A stretch of DNA of 64,000 bases from Moniliophthora roreri (taxonomy: Eukaryota > Basidiomycota > Agaricomycetes > Agaricales > Marasmiaceae): assembly GCA_001466705.2 (NCBI GenBank), contig LATX02000195.1:124001-188000 (forward strand), given 5' to 3'. The translations under genes were made by a program, and so were the position numbers. The stretch's first letter is position 1, and every line of letters begins with the position of its first letter. Shown here piece after piece: positions 1 to 10,532 of the stretch. The notes under the pieces are model-generated. The model was not told the DNA's origin and searched no databases. It was given only the letters and a program-made list of their open reading frames with translations.

Positions 1-2
1 TG

Positions 3-827
3 ATTCGCCTAGCCCCAAAATGTACAAGTCTTTCTCTTCAAGGTTGTGTATTCAGCCACCTGTTCAACGTCATAACCTGCGATGATACATTTCTCCCCCG
101 ACTACAGCATCTCGGCATCAGGTCATCAGCTACAAATATACGTGCTCCCCTAGGAGTCGTTTTATCAGCCATACGAGCAAGATCATCGACTTTACAGTCC
201 GTCGAATTGGAGCTCTGTACCGAATCAGAGGATTTCGAGAGCAGAGATGAACTCGCCATGTTTGGCCGCCTCGGCATAACGATGTACGTTCAGGAGTATT
301 CGCCAGAGCCCCATCGGTATGAACTTGACCTCTTTCGAACATTGGGGAACCTCGCACATTCGTGGTCTAAGTACGGGTCGCTGGCAGCTGTAGACTCCAC
401 TGGCCAGAGGATTATGACTGAGGTGAATGAATTTCAAGTATGCCTTTCATCAGACACTGATACTTCCCAGAACGCGAAGACACTGCACGAGGCATTGGAA
501 TTGGTCGATCATTTAAAAATGAATCATCATGTTTCCCTCGAAGAAGTACAGGTAAATGGTTTGCTATAAGCACCTTTCCTGCGCTGACTTTCCAAACTCA
601 TCTTCTAGTCCGCGATGTTGGGGACTGTACGAGAAATAAGGGGCTTCAATACTACCTCGAATAGTTTATTTGTGGAGTATTTGGAAGCAGAGTATCATTT
701 TAAGGAACGGATGGAAGGGATGACTTATCTCGAAACGTTCAACGATGTGTCTTCGCCTGTGATTATTTATGGCGACTTGTCTCCGTTGGCCTTATTATCT
801 CGCCTGTCCAAAATCCCTCCCTCCTAA
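3..827 (+). CDS. F-box/leucine-rich-repeat-like protein, 3' end (partial)
   Basis: The frame is open from the first bases of the window, so the start lies upstream. Two exons are visible: up to 551, then 609-827, joined by a 57-nt GT-AG intron in phase 0. The visible part is about 256 residues. Its first residues (pattern LSLQGCVFSHL, then LPRLQHLGI) resemble leucine-rich-repeat strands as found after the F-box in fungal ubiquitin-ligase adaptors. That would suggest substrate recognition in an SCF complex, but the F-box itself would be outside the window. The C-terminal half has no motif I recognise. The strand and exon structure are better supported than the family. Confidence 0.5.
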
Positions 828-2774
828 CTGTCGGATGTTCGCTCGCGTATCGGAGTCTCTACTCGTTCTTCGACGGATACTCCCCGAAAGGCGTTGAGCG
901 CTCTCAAAGGCCAAAAGGGTGTATTGAACAGAGAAGCGTATTTTACGCAAGGTGTAATATAGAATACATGAATATCACTTATAAAATCGTGCATACTGTA
1001 AAAGCCGCTGAAATGAACATATTCAATGCATGAGTAGTTTTCTCCCCGAAATAACAAAAATTTTCAACCTGAGCAATGTAACCCGAGATACCGTGTTATC
1101 GTGCCTCCGACTTATTCTAGAGGACTAACCCGAGTTAAAGTGAATATCCGGATGTGCTAACCATCGCTCAGTCTACAAATTCAACCTGAGATAGCTTGCA
1201 GGGATCCATGGTATCAACCCTTGATGTTGCTGAGAGAGATGCTCAAAAATTCAATAGATTTTGTTACATAGGTGCCATGCATAACTGATAGCATTATGAT
1301 GACTCTAGGAATCAGTAAAGGCACGGACTTGCGCGGGGGGCATGGGGTTTGAGTGACAATTTGAAGGATGTTCAGAGTTGACGAGGGAAGAGACGAAGAA
1401 GATACCTTATTCGGGAGCCAGCAAATGTGTCGAAGACCAAATTCACGTCTGTCGCTCCACATTCAATCCCCCTGAGTAATGCTCTGAGTCGCGAATCCCA
1501 ACGATAATCGCAAGATCATCGATCATCGCTCACCTGGTCAACTGCTTTCGCATTGCTAGCTCTCGTCTCTAGTACTCTTACACAATTTATGTCGGGTTGA
1601 TCTGGACTTGCGAAGATGGGTACACCACGGGTTATCATTAGCAAAAAATAACTCGCGTTGGACCGTTTTCGTATCTCAGGTTGGTCCAGAAATTTATCTC
1701 GAAAAGCTATCTCGGGGAGAAAACGTATTTCGCATATTCAATATCATGGGCGCTTAAATGCTGATGTCCTTAGACGTTGCCCACGACTATTCACCTGTTC
1801 ACTCTCCGACACGACATTCTGTTCTCCTCGCACGATGTCAAAAACTTCAGTTTTCCCATTGAAGCGCCGATAATGCATGGTTGTGCACGTTCGCTCAGGC
1901 TTACGCGCTGGGAAGATCCGACTCGGATATGATTTTGTCGACGAGTACAAAATCGGCTGGCCGTCTTCAGGTGTGTATCACCTTAACCCTGTGCTGAGAT
2001 GCTCTGCCTATTGATCAGTAAAAAGCTCAGCCTCGGGCGCTGGACACTTTTTTTGTCCTGTAAGTCGATTCTAGATGCAATATGCTGCATAAGATATAAC
2101 TCGACAGGGAGAGTTATCAAGTTGAAACAGGATCGTAAAAAAGGCGGTTGCAGTGTCAATTCGGCGACTGGTCGTCGCTTATTATAGTACGTCTGTGTCC
2201 ACGTTGCATCCGGAACGGAGTTGACATCTTTCATGCAGACTGTCATATATGTACAAGGCGATCAACCAAGCGAGTGCAAGCCAAGCCCAAGCCCAAGTCC
2301 AAGTCCAAGCCTTCAAACGGCATCATGAGTCAGGCTAGATCTCACTCTGATGCAAATCATACGACTCGATTCTGCTAGAAGGTCGTTATGAACAAAAATC
2401 CAGCGCAACTGAATCGGCCATAGTCGCATCGAACTTGGCCACAAGATCTACTTTTTTGCTGGGCTCTGTCTTTAGACTTATGGCCAGGATGATCCAAAAC
2501 GAGAACAGCGACTCACCTAGTACCGCTCTACTCAACGAGTAACGTCACGACAAGGATTTCGAAGACTGGCATAGATTCGAAGGGGAGCATCACTAATCGG
2601 AGGTGGTGCGTGACCTGGGTTCCTTAGGCGATACCGGCACCGACAGGACTCAATTGTCATTCAGACTCAGGACGGACTCTACGCAGAAGCCTTTGTAATC
2701 CACTCGCTTCAGAAATTGTGTATTGGAGTCTCCGGTCCGAAACGTTGAATTTTTAGGTATAAAGCGGTAGGTCA
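828..2774. other. Intergenic region without a definable gene
   Basis: Only short open frames occur here, on both strands and without convincing splice partners, signal peptides or family motifs. The one repeat I see is the hexamer array at 2281-2310. I cannot exclude a decayed gene. Confidence 0.5.
2281..2310 (+). repeat. Short tandem hexamer repeat
   Basis: Five consecutive copies of the unit CCAAG(C/T) are read directly from the sequence. It lies in a gene-free stretch. Confidence 0.8.
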
Positions 2775-4077
2775 ATGAGAGACAGATTTCACACGAACGA
2801 TATGGATCCCTCATCTTACAGGTCTGTACAAACCTCCCGCGTCATGAAATACCAGTATTACTTTGCGCCACCTCGACAAGATGGTGGAAAGTGGCTTTTG
2901 CTGCTTAATGGTTTCCCTGGATCGTCGTTTGATTGGCACCACCAGGTCAGTTTCTCGTCACGGTTTCGAACCCCCGGGGCCTTATTCTTGTGAATCTTCT
3001 TTTTAGGTCACTTATTTTGAAAAACGAGGTTACGGACTCATCGTTCCAGATATGCTAGGCTACGGTGGTAGCTCGAAGCCTACTGACGTTGAAGCCTATC
3101 GACATAGCCTTATCGCTAACGATCTAAAGGACATCCTCGATGCTGAAGGTATCCAACGGGCTGTTGTTATTGGGCATGACTGGTACTTTATCTGTTCATT
3201 CTCTGCCTTCCAGACACTCACAATCCGTTCAGGGGAACTCTCGCTACTGCCCGCTTGTTAGCTTACTATCCTGAACGTGTTCAAGCTATGGGACTCCTCA
3301 CAGTTGGGTACCTGGCACCACCACCCCCTGGCGTAAAGATAGATATGGATGCATGCAACGAGGCCTCAAAAAAAGCATTTGGGTACGAAGTCTTGGGGTA
3401 TTGGGAGTTTTTTTCGGCACCCGACGCACCAGAAGTAATTATGTCCCATGTGCGTCCCTTTGAATTATCGCTAGTTGTAGCCGATATCAATCGATCTAGC
3501 TCGACACCTTTCTCGATATGGCATTCGCTGCTGATCCCGAGATATGGAAGACAGATATTGCCCCAACTGGAGCAGTTCGTGCTTGTCTTACTTCGGGAAA
3601 GACTTATGAACAAGCTACTTGGTTAACTCCTCAAGTTTGTAATTCTTGCTCGTTCAGGAGCTCTCTGTGCTGATAAGGCAACAGGAACGAGCCCGCATCA
3701 CTGAAACTCTTCGGAAGGGTGGATTCGAGGCGCCAACCAACTACTACAAAGTCCACACAAGTGGACTGCAAAGCAAAGATGATGAACGTACGACAACTTT
3801 TGTTGAATACTATGTGTTCCATGACCTGATATGGATTCTTCACGCAGAGATCCCACCAGAAAGGAGGGTTCTTCCGAATATCCCAGTCTTCTTCGGAGAT
3901 GCCCTGAAAGATCACATTGCGAGGGAAGAACTTTTCTTGGGTGCTTTGGGCATACCTGAAAGCCCGCTGAAAGGAGAGAATGTGACCAGGAAGGATTTTG
4001 ATGCGTGCCATTGGTTGATGATGGAGAAGCCGGATGAAGTCAGTCAAGCGCTGCATGAATGGGTAGAGAGCTTCTGA
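2775..4077 (+). CDS. Epoxide-hydrolase-like alpha/beta hydrolase
   Basis: Exons read 2775-2945, 3007-3182, 3233-3449, 3500-about 3634 and 3658-4077; the first three introns are 61, 50 and 50 nt. The order of elements matches soluble epoxide hydrolases of the alpha/beta-hydrolase fold, which open epoxides to diols through an ester with a nucleophilic aspartate. Visible elements are the oxyanion-loop region (NGFPG near residue 45), the nucleophile elbow (GHDWG, Asp at about 115), a cap-domain segment (LWK-like, EIWKTDIAPTGA), and a C-terminal block with the catalytic-His context DACHWLMMEKPDEV. Two oddities: the oxyanion motif is N-G-x-P where the family has H-G-x-P, and the last junction needs either a 23-nt gap (3635-3657) or a longer intron starting at 3575 that would remove conserved cap residues. 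The gene may be subtly damaged, or its last intron boundaries differ from my model. Confidence 0.75.
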
Positions 4078-5069
4078 GTAGCGATGGTGACAAGTGCTAA
4101 GTGCTTCGAGTATTGTAATATTAGAGATGATGCCGAGCCTCCAGTGTCACTCGGCATTTTTCGGGCGCTTACATACTTGAAGTTACTGTACGTCAACCAC
4201 CACCACAAAACGCGACTCAGCTTTCCATCCGCAATTTCTTGTCCCAGAACGCCCCAGAGTGTCCGCAAAGATTATGCCATGGACCCTTACACGCTTTTAT
4301 ATATAGCCGCTTCTTTGAACACTACCTATCGCGATGATAATAGCCAACCCGTGGCCCACTCACACTCATCAAGCAAAAAAAAAAAAGGCGCTGGAGGCCG
4401 ATTGAACAGAGCATGAGAGGAATCGATGTCAGGAATGATATTGGGGCGTTGCGATTCTTAGAACATTGGATGGGATAGCGTGTGCGTTCTCCTTTTTCAC
4501 CACTTTAAAACGTTGTACTGAATTACCCACCGATAGTTTACCTTCGAAACGGCACGACTGCAAGACCACCCAATTTGTATAGTGTTGTATAGCTCGTGGA
4601 ATATTCCGTGGTAGTCGCTCTCATTCCGTGACCCGTGGGATCAGAACTGGAGAAATCTGTTCCGGTAAAACACATCAATATCGAAGAGCAGAGGCAGTGA
4701 TGCAGAAGTCTGGTCGGAGATGGGTACACTTAGGCGATAGGCGAGTCGATATGCTTGAAATTCGCTGAAATTGCCCTGAGACGCCTGTTCATAGCTTAAC
4801 TACATAGGTGTTTGTATTCTCTGTCGTATCTATGAAAGGCTCCGATACGCCAATAGCTCAAAGGTTCACCTGAACGGTGCATGAGTTCGCAGAAAGTCAA
4901 AGGCGTGGCATGTCCGGTTGAGATCTTCGGCTGCCATGGTGAGTTGTATGAAAGTCCTTTCAGGATCTTGGGCTAACAGGTATGTATCGGATATAGATGT
5001 GAATTGAAGCCACGATTGTATCGCAGAGGTCCAAGCATTACCTAAAATAGGCTGTGAACATAGAGGACA
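4078..5069. other. Intergenic region
   Basis: Nothing convincing was found. It contains a possible TATA element (TATATATA near 4298) and an A-run at 4375-4386, but no open frame with coding character on either strand. Confidence 0.5.
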
Positions 5070-6202
5070 ATGGTTCCCAGTGAAAGTCCAATCACAAATA
5101 GCCATTGTCAACCGAACTCAGCTTGGACATGTCCTGGATGTGGCCAAAAATTCATCACTTATAATGCTCAGGTTTTGTCAGTGAGTACTCCAAAGCTCTT
5201 CAACCCGCCAAACCCGCTAAACACACTTCCTTAATCCAGGCGCTGGTCCATCTGTGACTCAAGTCAAAGTTTGCACACGCTCGTTATGACTTACCTTTTG
5301 AAGTGAGATTTCAACACTTGTTTCCTGCGCTCATCATCTGACCGCGTTCAACAGTTTCACCGAGGTCTCTTACGGACAAGACACTGCATCTGGGACAACA
5401 AAGCCGGCTCTATATTTTGACGACTATCATCCTTTCACCCATGTTCGCCAGGAGGGCGAAGCCAAGGATGATGTCTTCGACTCCGGGTTTGTGTTCATCT
5501 ACAATTTCGCTTGCCTACTGTTGATTGATATGAATTTTTCGCAGTTGCGACCAAGGATTACAATCGTCCATTTTTGACTTAGAACCAGAGTATCCTCATC
5601 TCGACATTCCTGATGGAGAGATTGGGCTATTCTTGTATAACTTATCCGTGCTAACGGCGAGCAAAGATCATAGCATTACCATACAGTCGTAAGCGATCCA
5701 CTCCTCAAGGACGTCCTGTTTATTGACGCTTTTTCACAGTGAAAGCCCGAAGCCCACCCCTCCAACTAGCCCGAAAACTCATCCTCGTCCCTCGAAACGC
5801 AACAAAAAGAAACCCTACACGCGCCCCAATTGCGCTTCCCCCACGACAGCTATCTGTGAATGCCTTTTGGCTGACGGCACAGTGTGCGGAGTGGAACTAT
5901 CTTCTGCACATCGTGGAACCAGCAGACACTTCCAGGTCTACCATTCTGTCTCCGTACAGCTCGACGAGAGGGGAAGGCCATTCGTCCGTTGTATGTGGCC
6001 TGGTTGTACCAAGACTCAAGCGAACATGGCCAGTTTGGTGCAGCATCTGAGAGCAAAGCATCTCAAGCTCACTGAATCTGAGCCTTGCAAGTGCTGTGGA
6101 CGTGCATTTTCAACGGAATCGGAGTTGCGTAGGCATCAGGGCACATTGAAGTACCAGAACTATATCGCCTCGTCAGGCACATCCTCCCAAACGTCTTCTT
6201 GA
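5070..6202 (+). CDS. C2H2-like zinc-finger protein
   Basis: Suggested exons are 5070-5176, 5240-about 5302, 5355-5486, 5545-5688 and 5740-6202. The last three junctions are well defined; the first two are the least certain, because the second exon stays open only with one donor choice (GT at 5177). Exon 1 encodes a finger-like CPGCGQKF. The last exon begins with a Pro/Lys-rich linker (RPSKRNKKK, a possible nuclear signal) and then carries spaced Cys/His pairs: CECLLADGTVC with a later H-x4-H, CMWPGC with H-x4-H, and CKCCGRAF with a final H. This is a DNA-binding-like layout, so a nuclear regulator is likely, but I see no known regulator family. The protein at 27309-28295 has a similar organisation. 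Confidence 0.65.
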
Positions 6203-6442
6203 TTTTCACCGTTTTTACCCTTGGCTATTCCCTATATGTATCATTCTAATAATCTACTAGTATGTGCTGTATCTACTTCCTAAAGCATATTGTTATATGA
6301 AATCCGTGTCCTCGCAGTTAGTCCTCAGTCCTCAGTCTTCGTTCCCGGGAGCTTTTCGAAACATTTCACTGCGTGACATTGTGACGTACGTCCCCAGGAC
6401 CCCTGATATTCCCCCACTACGTCCCCATCATCCGATTCAACC

Positions 6443-6676
6443 ATGAGCTCAGTCCCTTACCTCATTGACGATACTCTCTTCGTGTCTCTCGAGCACGTCT
6501 CACGTCACGGAAAGGCCTCGGTTGCTGCAGTCATCTTCAAGAGGAATGGGGCGTTGGAGTTTAGCAGGAACTTGGTGAAGCAACTCGATTTGGTTAAACT
6601 CGTGCGTATCGCTGTCTAGGACTATCGTCTGATATATTTTTTATCTAACACGTTTGATCAGGTTGTACGATGCTGA
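6443..6676 (+). CDS. Possible very small protein (57 aa), unrecognised
   Basis: An ATG at 6443 opens a 53-codon exon ending in a good donor (GTGCGT at 6602). An acceptor at 6660-6661 gives a short terminal exon with a stop at 6674-6676. The exon sequence has ordinary protein-like composition (SLEHVSRHGKASVAAV, then LVKQLDLVKL) but no motif I know. It could also be the first exon of a longer gene whose remaining exons I cannot trace, or a relic. Confidence 0.25.
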
Positions 6677-7064
6677 AGTTCATGGCTGCCCCGGATATAT
6701 CGGTTAGGCGGCGCGCACGACGGGAACGTGGGCGAACACGTATACCAAGCGCCCATGAATCGATCATAGTAATGTGTTGATAGTACGTATGTTTCTTTTT
6801 GATTGCGAATTCGTCCTAAGCTCTCTCTCCCGATAGGAACGGGAACCAAAACATGTATCTGAGCCCAAGTTTCGTCGGGACCTCATTCAACCCTAGGCTT
6901 CCCGTTGGCACCCAGTCTACTCCAATATGACAGCGTGGGGACCTGCAAGCACTCATCGCAGATTCCTGGAGTGTACTCAAGGGACTTAGCATCGCCTTCA
7001 TCCATCATCGTGTGGAATTCTTGATCAGAGCTACCCACATATAAAAACTACCCGCTGTTGCTTG

Positions 7065-8375
7065 ATGGCATCCCCAACTTCCGATATGCAAGACCCTGAG
7101 CTTGAATATTTGGTCTCTCTTAGATATATTATGACCAATCATCACTTCCCGTACGTCAACTTATCGAATACTGGCGGCATCACGGCTAAATATCTCCACC
7201 GTTCATGTTCTTTTTTATGGTTAGTGACACCTCTATTCCAACAAATTGACCCTGCTACTGTAGGCCCATACATAGTGTTATTTGGGTACTCAATTCATTT
7301 CTTACATCGACGAGCGCCGAGTTGCCACTCACTTCATAAGGCTGGAATCACCGTCTTCTCCGTTCTCGCAATACTTGGGGTTATCTCGACGACTGACTCC
7401 GTTCGTGAATCAGAAATCGAATTCAGGATAAGAAAGCAGGACTTTCCAGGATTAGAAGATTATGCACAAGATGACACCTTGGTCAAGTTCCATATGTGAG
7501 TCGCGCAATGTCATTTTGTCTACCAAATCATTCATTGTTTTCTGCAGTCCATTCAGATACCTTCTCTCTATCCTAGCGAAGTACGTGCTCGTCGTGCTTT
7601 GTTTGCCGGAAGCTTACTTAGAGTTGCAGTCTCACGACTGATTCCGTGTTGGTACGTGTATAGTCGAGGCATACGAACGCTGCTAAAGCCTACTATATAG
7701 ATACATAGATGTTATGCAGTCTGGGGATCTCGAAAGTGAATTGCTATATCATTGATCCTCTCAGCACTGCACGACTAGTACGTGAAGGCCGCTTATCACT
7801 GGAAACTGGCTTCTCGTAGCTCTTGGGATTGCGAGCGTGATTAGAATAGCCGTCACCGAGAGCGATACGAGTAAAGAATCGAATTACTGTATATGAGCGG
7901 CTGCACCATCTTCGCCAACGTAGTGACGATTCTATGCATTACACTGTTGACTGGTACGTCAGCCTGGCTCGTTGGAAATGTGTATACTGATGAACTAGTG
8001 CAGGATGGCGAAATTGGTGGATATACAATACACTTAGAAAGGTGGTGGAGCCAGGTATACCCCAATGGAATCGTTACGAGAAATTTCTCATGTAGGTCTG
8101 CATGTGAGTCGTGGTCTTACCTAACTAACAACTTTCATAGTCCGCAATCTGGAATTTCTATCCACTTGCGGCCTTCATTTATTCCACGCTTGATCACACC
8201 GTTATTCCGAAGGGAATGGAAATAGCAATGATTGACATGCTGCCTGTTGTGATTTTAGTTGCTGTAAGTCTCCTTGGTCTTCGATGTCCGCCTCTAGAGG
8301 ACTGAACTTAGCATATAGGGGATTGCACCGGCATTGATTATCGCCAGGGCGCAATCGAGAAGTCTCATTGAGTAG
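7065..8375 (+). pseudogene. Decayed multi-pass membrane protein gene, paralogue of 8977-10463
   Basis: The exon order follows the intact neighbour throughout: DPELEYL at the start, the block YIVLFGYSIHFLHRRAPSC, RYLLSILAN, TTDSV, IHRCYAVW, LGIASVIRIAV, and the C-terminal IAPALIIARAQ. Several lesions are visible when it is compared with that copy. The first intron has a good donor at 7151 but no AG where exon 2 should begin (about 7200). The donor of the next intron appears to have lost one base. An in-frame TGA lies at 7737-7739, where the neighbour has a Gly codon. Another TGA lies at 7894-7896 in the following exon, with the frame resuming in a different phase. The unspliced first 438 nt stay open, so a short product cannot be excluded. 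A TATA-like TATAAAAA lies near 7040. Confidence 0.7.
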
Positions 8376-8976
8376 ACCGTTCGTGCAGATTCATGATAAC
8401 CCTCCACGCTCTACTCCTTCCACACGTATCGTGAACCTTCTCTCTTCTACGGTTCTAAACTAGTTCCGAGGCTCGAAATCAGACTCTGTGAGTTCGGCGT
8501 CGGGCAAGGGCGGTGTACGACCACTGACATGACGTTTTTTGTGCAAGAGCCTTCACTTAATTGTTGTTACCATCCCATGCATCTCCGTTACCCAGGGGTC
8601 GAATGGTATGTTACTCTATGCAATATATACCTAGAAGTTCGAACCCATTTTTCTTAATACACCATCTCAATGGACATGCCTTCGTCTTATCATGCAACGA
8701 CAGCGGTCATTTCCCGGACACCTATGCCTATTCTCCTGCTGCCTTAAATGGTAGTTCTGTTCCATCACACCTTCCCGACATCTGAGTTATCATCTACGCT
8801 CGGCGTCGGTGCACTGACATAATTGAATCTATTCAAGGTTCAGGGCATGGGCGGCATCTTCCATGCTTCCATGTCTCCTTTACCCGCTGTCGTAAAGTAG
8901 CTACCCCGAGAAATGAGCATCAGAAACCTCGTTCACTCCCTATATAAATGGTCCCGCAAGTTTCGGGGGGAAATAT
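8376..8976. other. Spacer between the tandem membrane-protein genes
   Basis: No coding region was recognised. The stretch presumably holds the promoter of the gene at 8977; a TATATAAA lies at 8940-8947, about 30 nt before the start codon. Confidence 0.5.
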
Positions 8977-10463
8977 ATGGCGTCCTCGTTCCCTGGGCTC
9001 GCCCAACCAGAGCTTGAAAACTTACTCTCGGTTCAAAATGTTGTAGGTAATCCAACCGCGTCTCTCTCAGTGAGTCTATCGCATCCAACTATCTAGCTTC
9101 ACCAGTAATATTGTTTTGGCAGGTCATGTTCTTCTTCTATGGTGAGGGAAGCGGATTCGATATATGCAGGGTGTTCCTGATTTGCAATTCAGGCGTCTAC
9201 GTCGCGCTATTTGGATTCTCGGTTCATGTTCTATATCGGCGGGCACCAAACTGTCACTCTCTTCATAAGGCCGGCATCATCACACTCTTTATCTTGATAA
9301 AACTTGGAGTGGTATTCAAGACGACTGCCACAATTCGGGGATCAGTAATTGAGTTCATTGCGATACGGAACCAGGACTACACGCCGCTCATTAATTACGT
9401 CCGCAACGATATCCTCCTGAAGTTCAACAAGTGAGCTCATTGTCTCGTAATTGTCGCTTGCGCTCATGCTCGTCGCTCCGCAGGCCTTTTATGTGCCTTC
9501 TGGCTATTTTGACCAAGTGGGTAATATTTACCCTTTGTTACTCGCATATGAATCCTCATACCGGAGCGCAGTTTCACAACAGATTTCATGTTTGTCAGTT
9601 TCTTCGTTCGACTTTTTGTACATTACGATAATCGCTCATGCTGAAGCATTCAGATTCATAGGTGCTATGTCATCTGGAACTTTCACAAAGGGATTGGTTT
9701 GTTGTTCATTTGCGCTACACTGCTCGCCACCGGTATGTGGTGCTTCTCGGTGTTTTCCCTAGCCTTATATCCAGATTTTTCTTAGGACTCGGAATAACGA
9801 GCGTGATCACAATGGCCGTCGCGGAAAGTGCAAAGAGGAGCATGGAAATAGACGACATGGTGTATACGAAGGGTCAGACACTTTTCGCTGCGTACATCTT
9901 CGTTAACGTGGCCGTGAACCTCTGCCTGACCATGATGACTGGTATGTAATCTGACATCATGTTGAAAGCAAAGCACTCACGAGGTAGGCGGACGATTGAT
10001 GTGGTTATGCAACGAGATCAGGAAGATGGCGGAGCCTGATGCTGACCTATCGCAATGGCGTGGATGGCCGCGATGCAAAAAGCTTCTAACGATCATGTAG
10101 GACCGAGATCCCTCAAACAAGACCCAGGGCTGACAAAGACCGTCGTAGCTTGGAATCCGGCATCATGTACCCAACTACGGTCCTCATTTACTCTGTCGTT
10201 GACCGCAGTCTTGTTCCAAGGGGAGCGGAAACAGCGGTAATTGACCTTCTACCTGTCGTTCTCGTAGTTGCCGTAAGCCTTTTTCTACCGCATCTGCGAA
10301 AGGTCAACTGAAGGCTGTTCAGGGAATTGCACCAACCTTAATAATTGTTCGGGCAAAGCTAGGAATAGCGTTTGAAGCAACCTTGAGGGTGGAAGACCAT
10401 TCATCATATCCTCTTGATTACGATACACCTTCTACTTCTGTAGGACATACACCGAGCCAATGA
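8977..10463 (+). CDS. Multi-pass membrane protein, basidiomycete-type, intact copy
   Basis: Ten exons join in frame to 1014 nt (337 aa): 8977-9069, 9123-9141, 9193-9430, 9484-9516, 9572-9593, 9654-9732, 9786-9941, 9988-10096, 10149-10272 and 10323-10463. Every intron is GT-AG and about 46-60 nt. The protein has about seven hydrophobic segments, among them VYVALFGFSVHVLY, MCLLAILTN, IGLLFICATLLATG, ILESGIMYPTTVLIYSVV and LLPVVLVVAGIAPTLIIV, followed by a hydrophilic tail. That layout is seen in a large family of uncharacterised membrane proteins in mushrooms; a receptor or transporter role would be inference only. It stands next to a decayed copy and ends 70 nt from the convergent gene at 10533. 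The start ATG is supported by the shared N-terminal pattern PELE(Y/N)L in both copies. Confidence 0.8.
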
Positions 10464-10532
10464 TTAGTTACATTGTACCGTAACATACAGTCAACGAGTC
10501 CTTCCAAGTCCATGATCCCGATGAAAAACGAA

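Noticed and set aside
2945..3006. GGTTTCGAACCC resembling a tRNA T-arm
   Set aside because: No acceptor stem, anticodon arm or D-arm around it; it lies inside an intron of the hydrolase gene.
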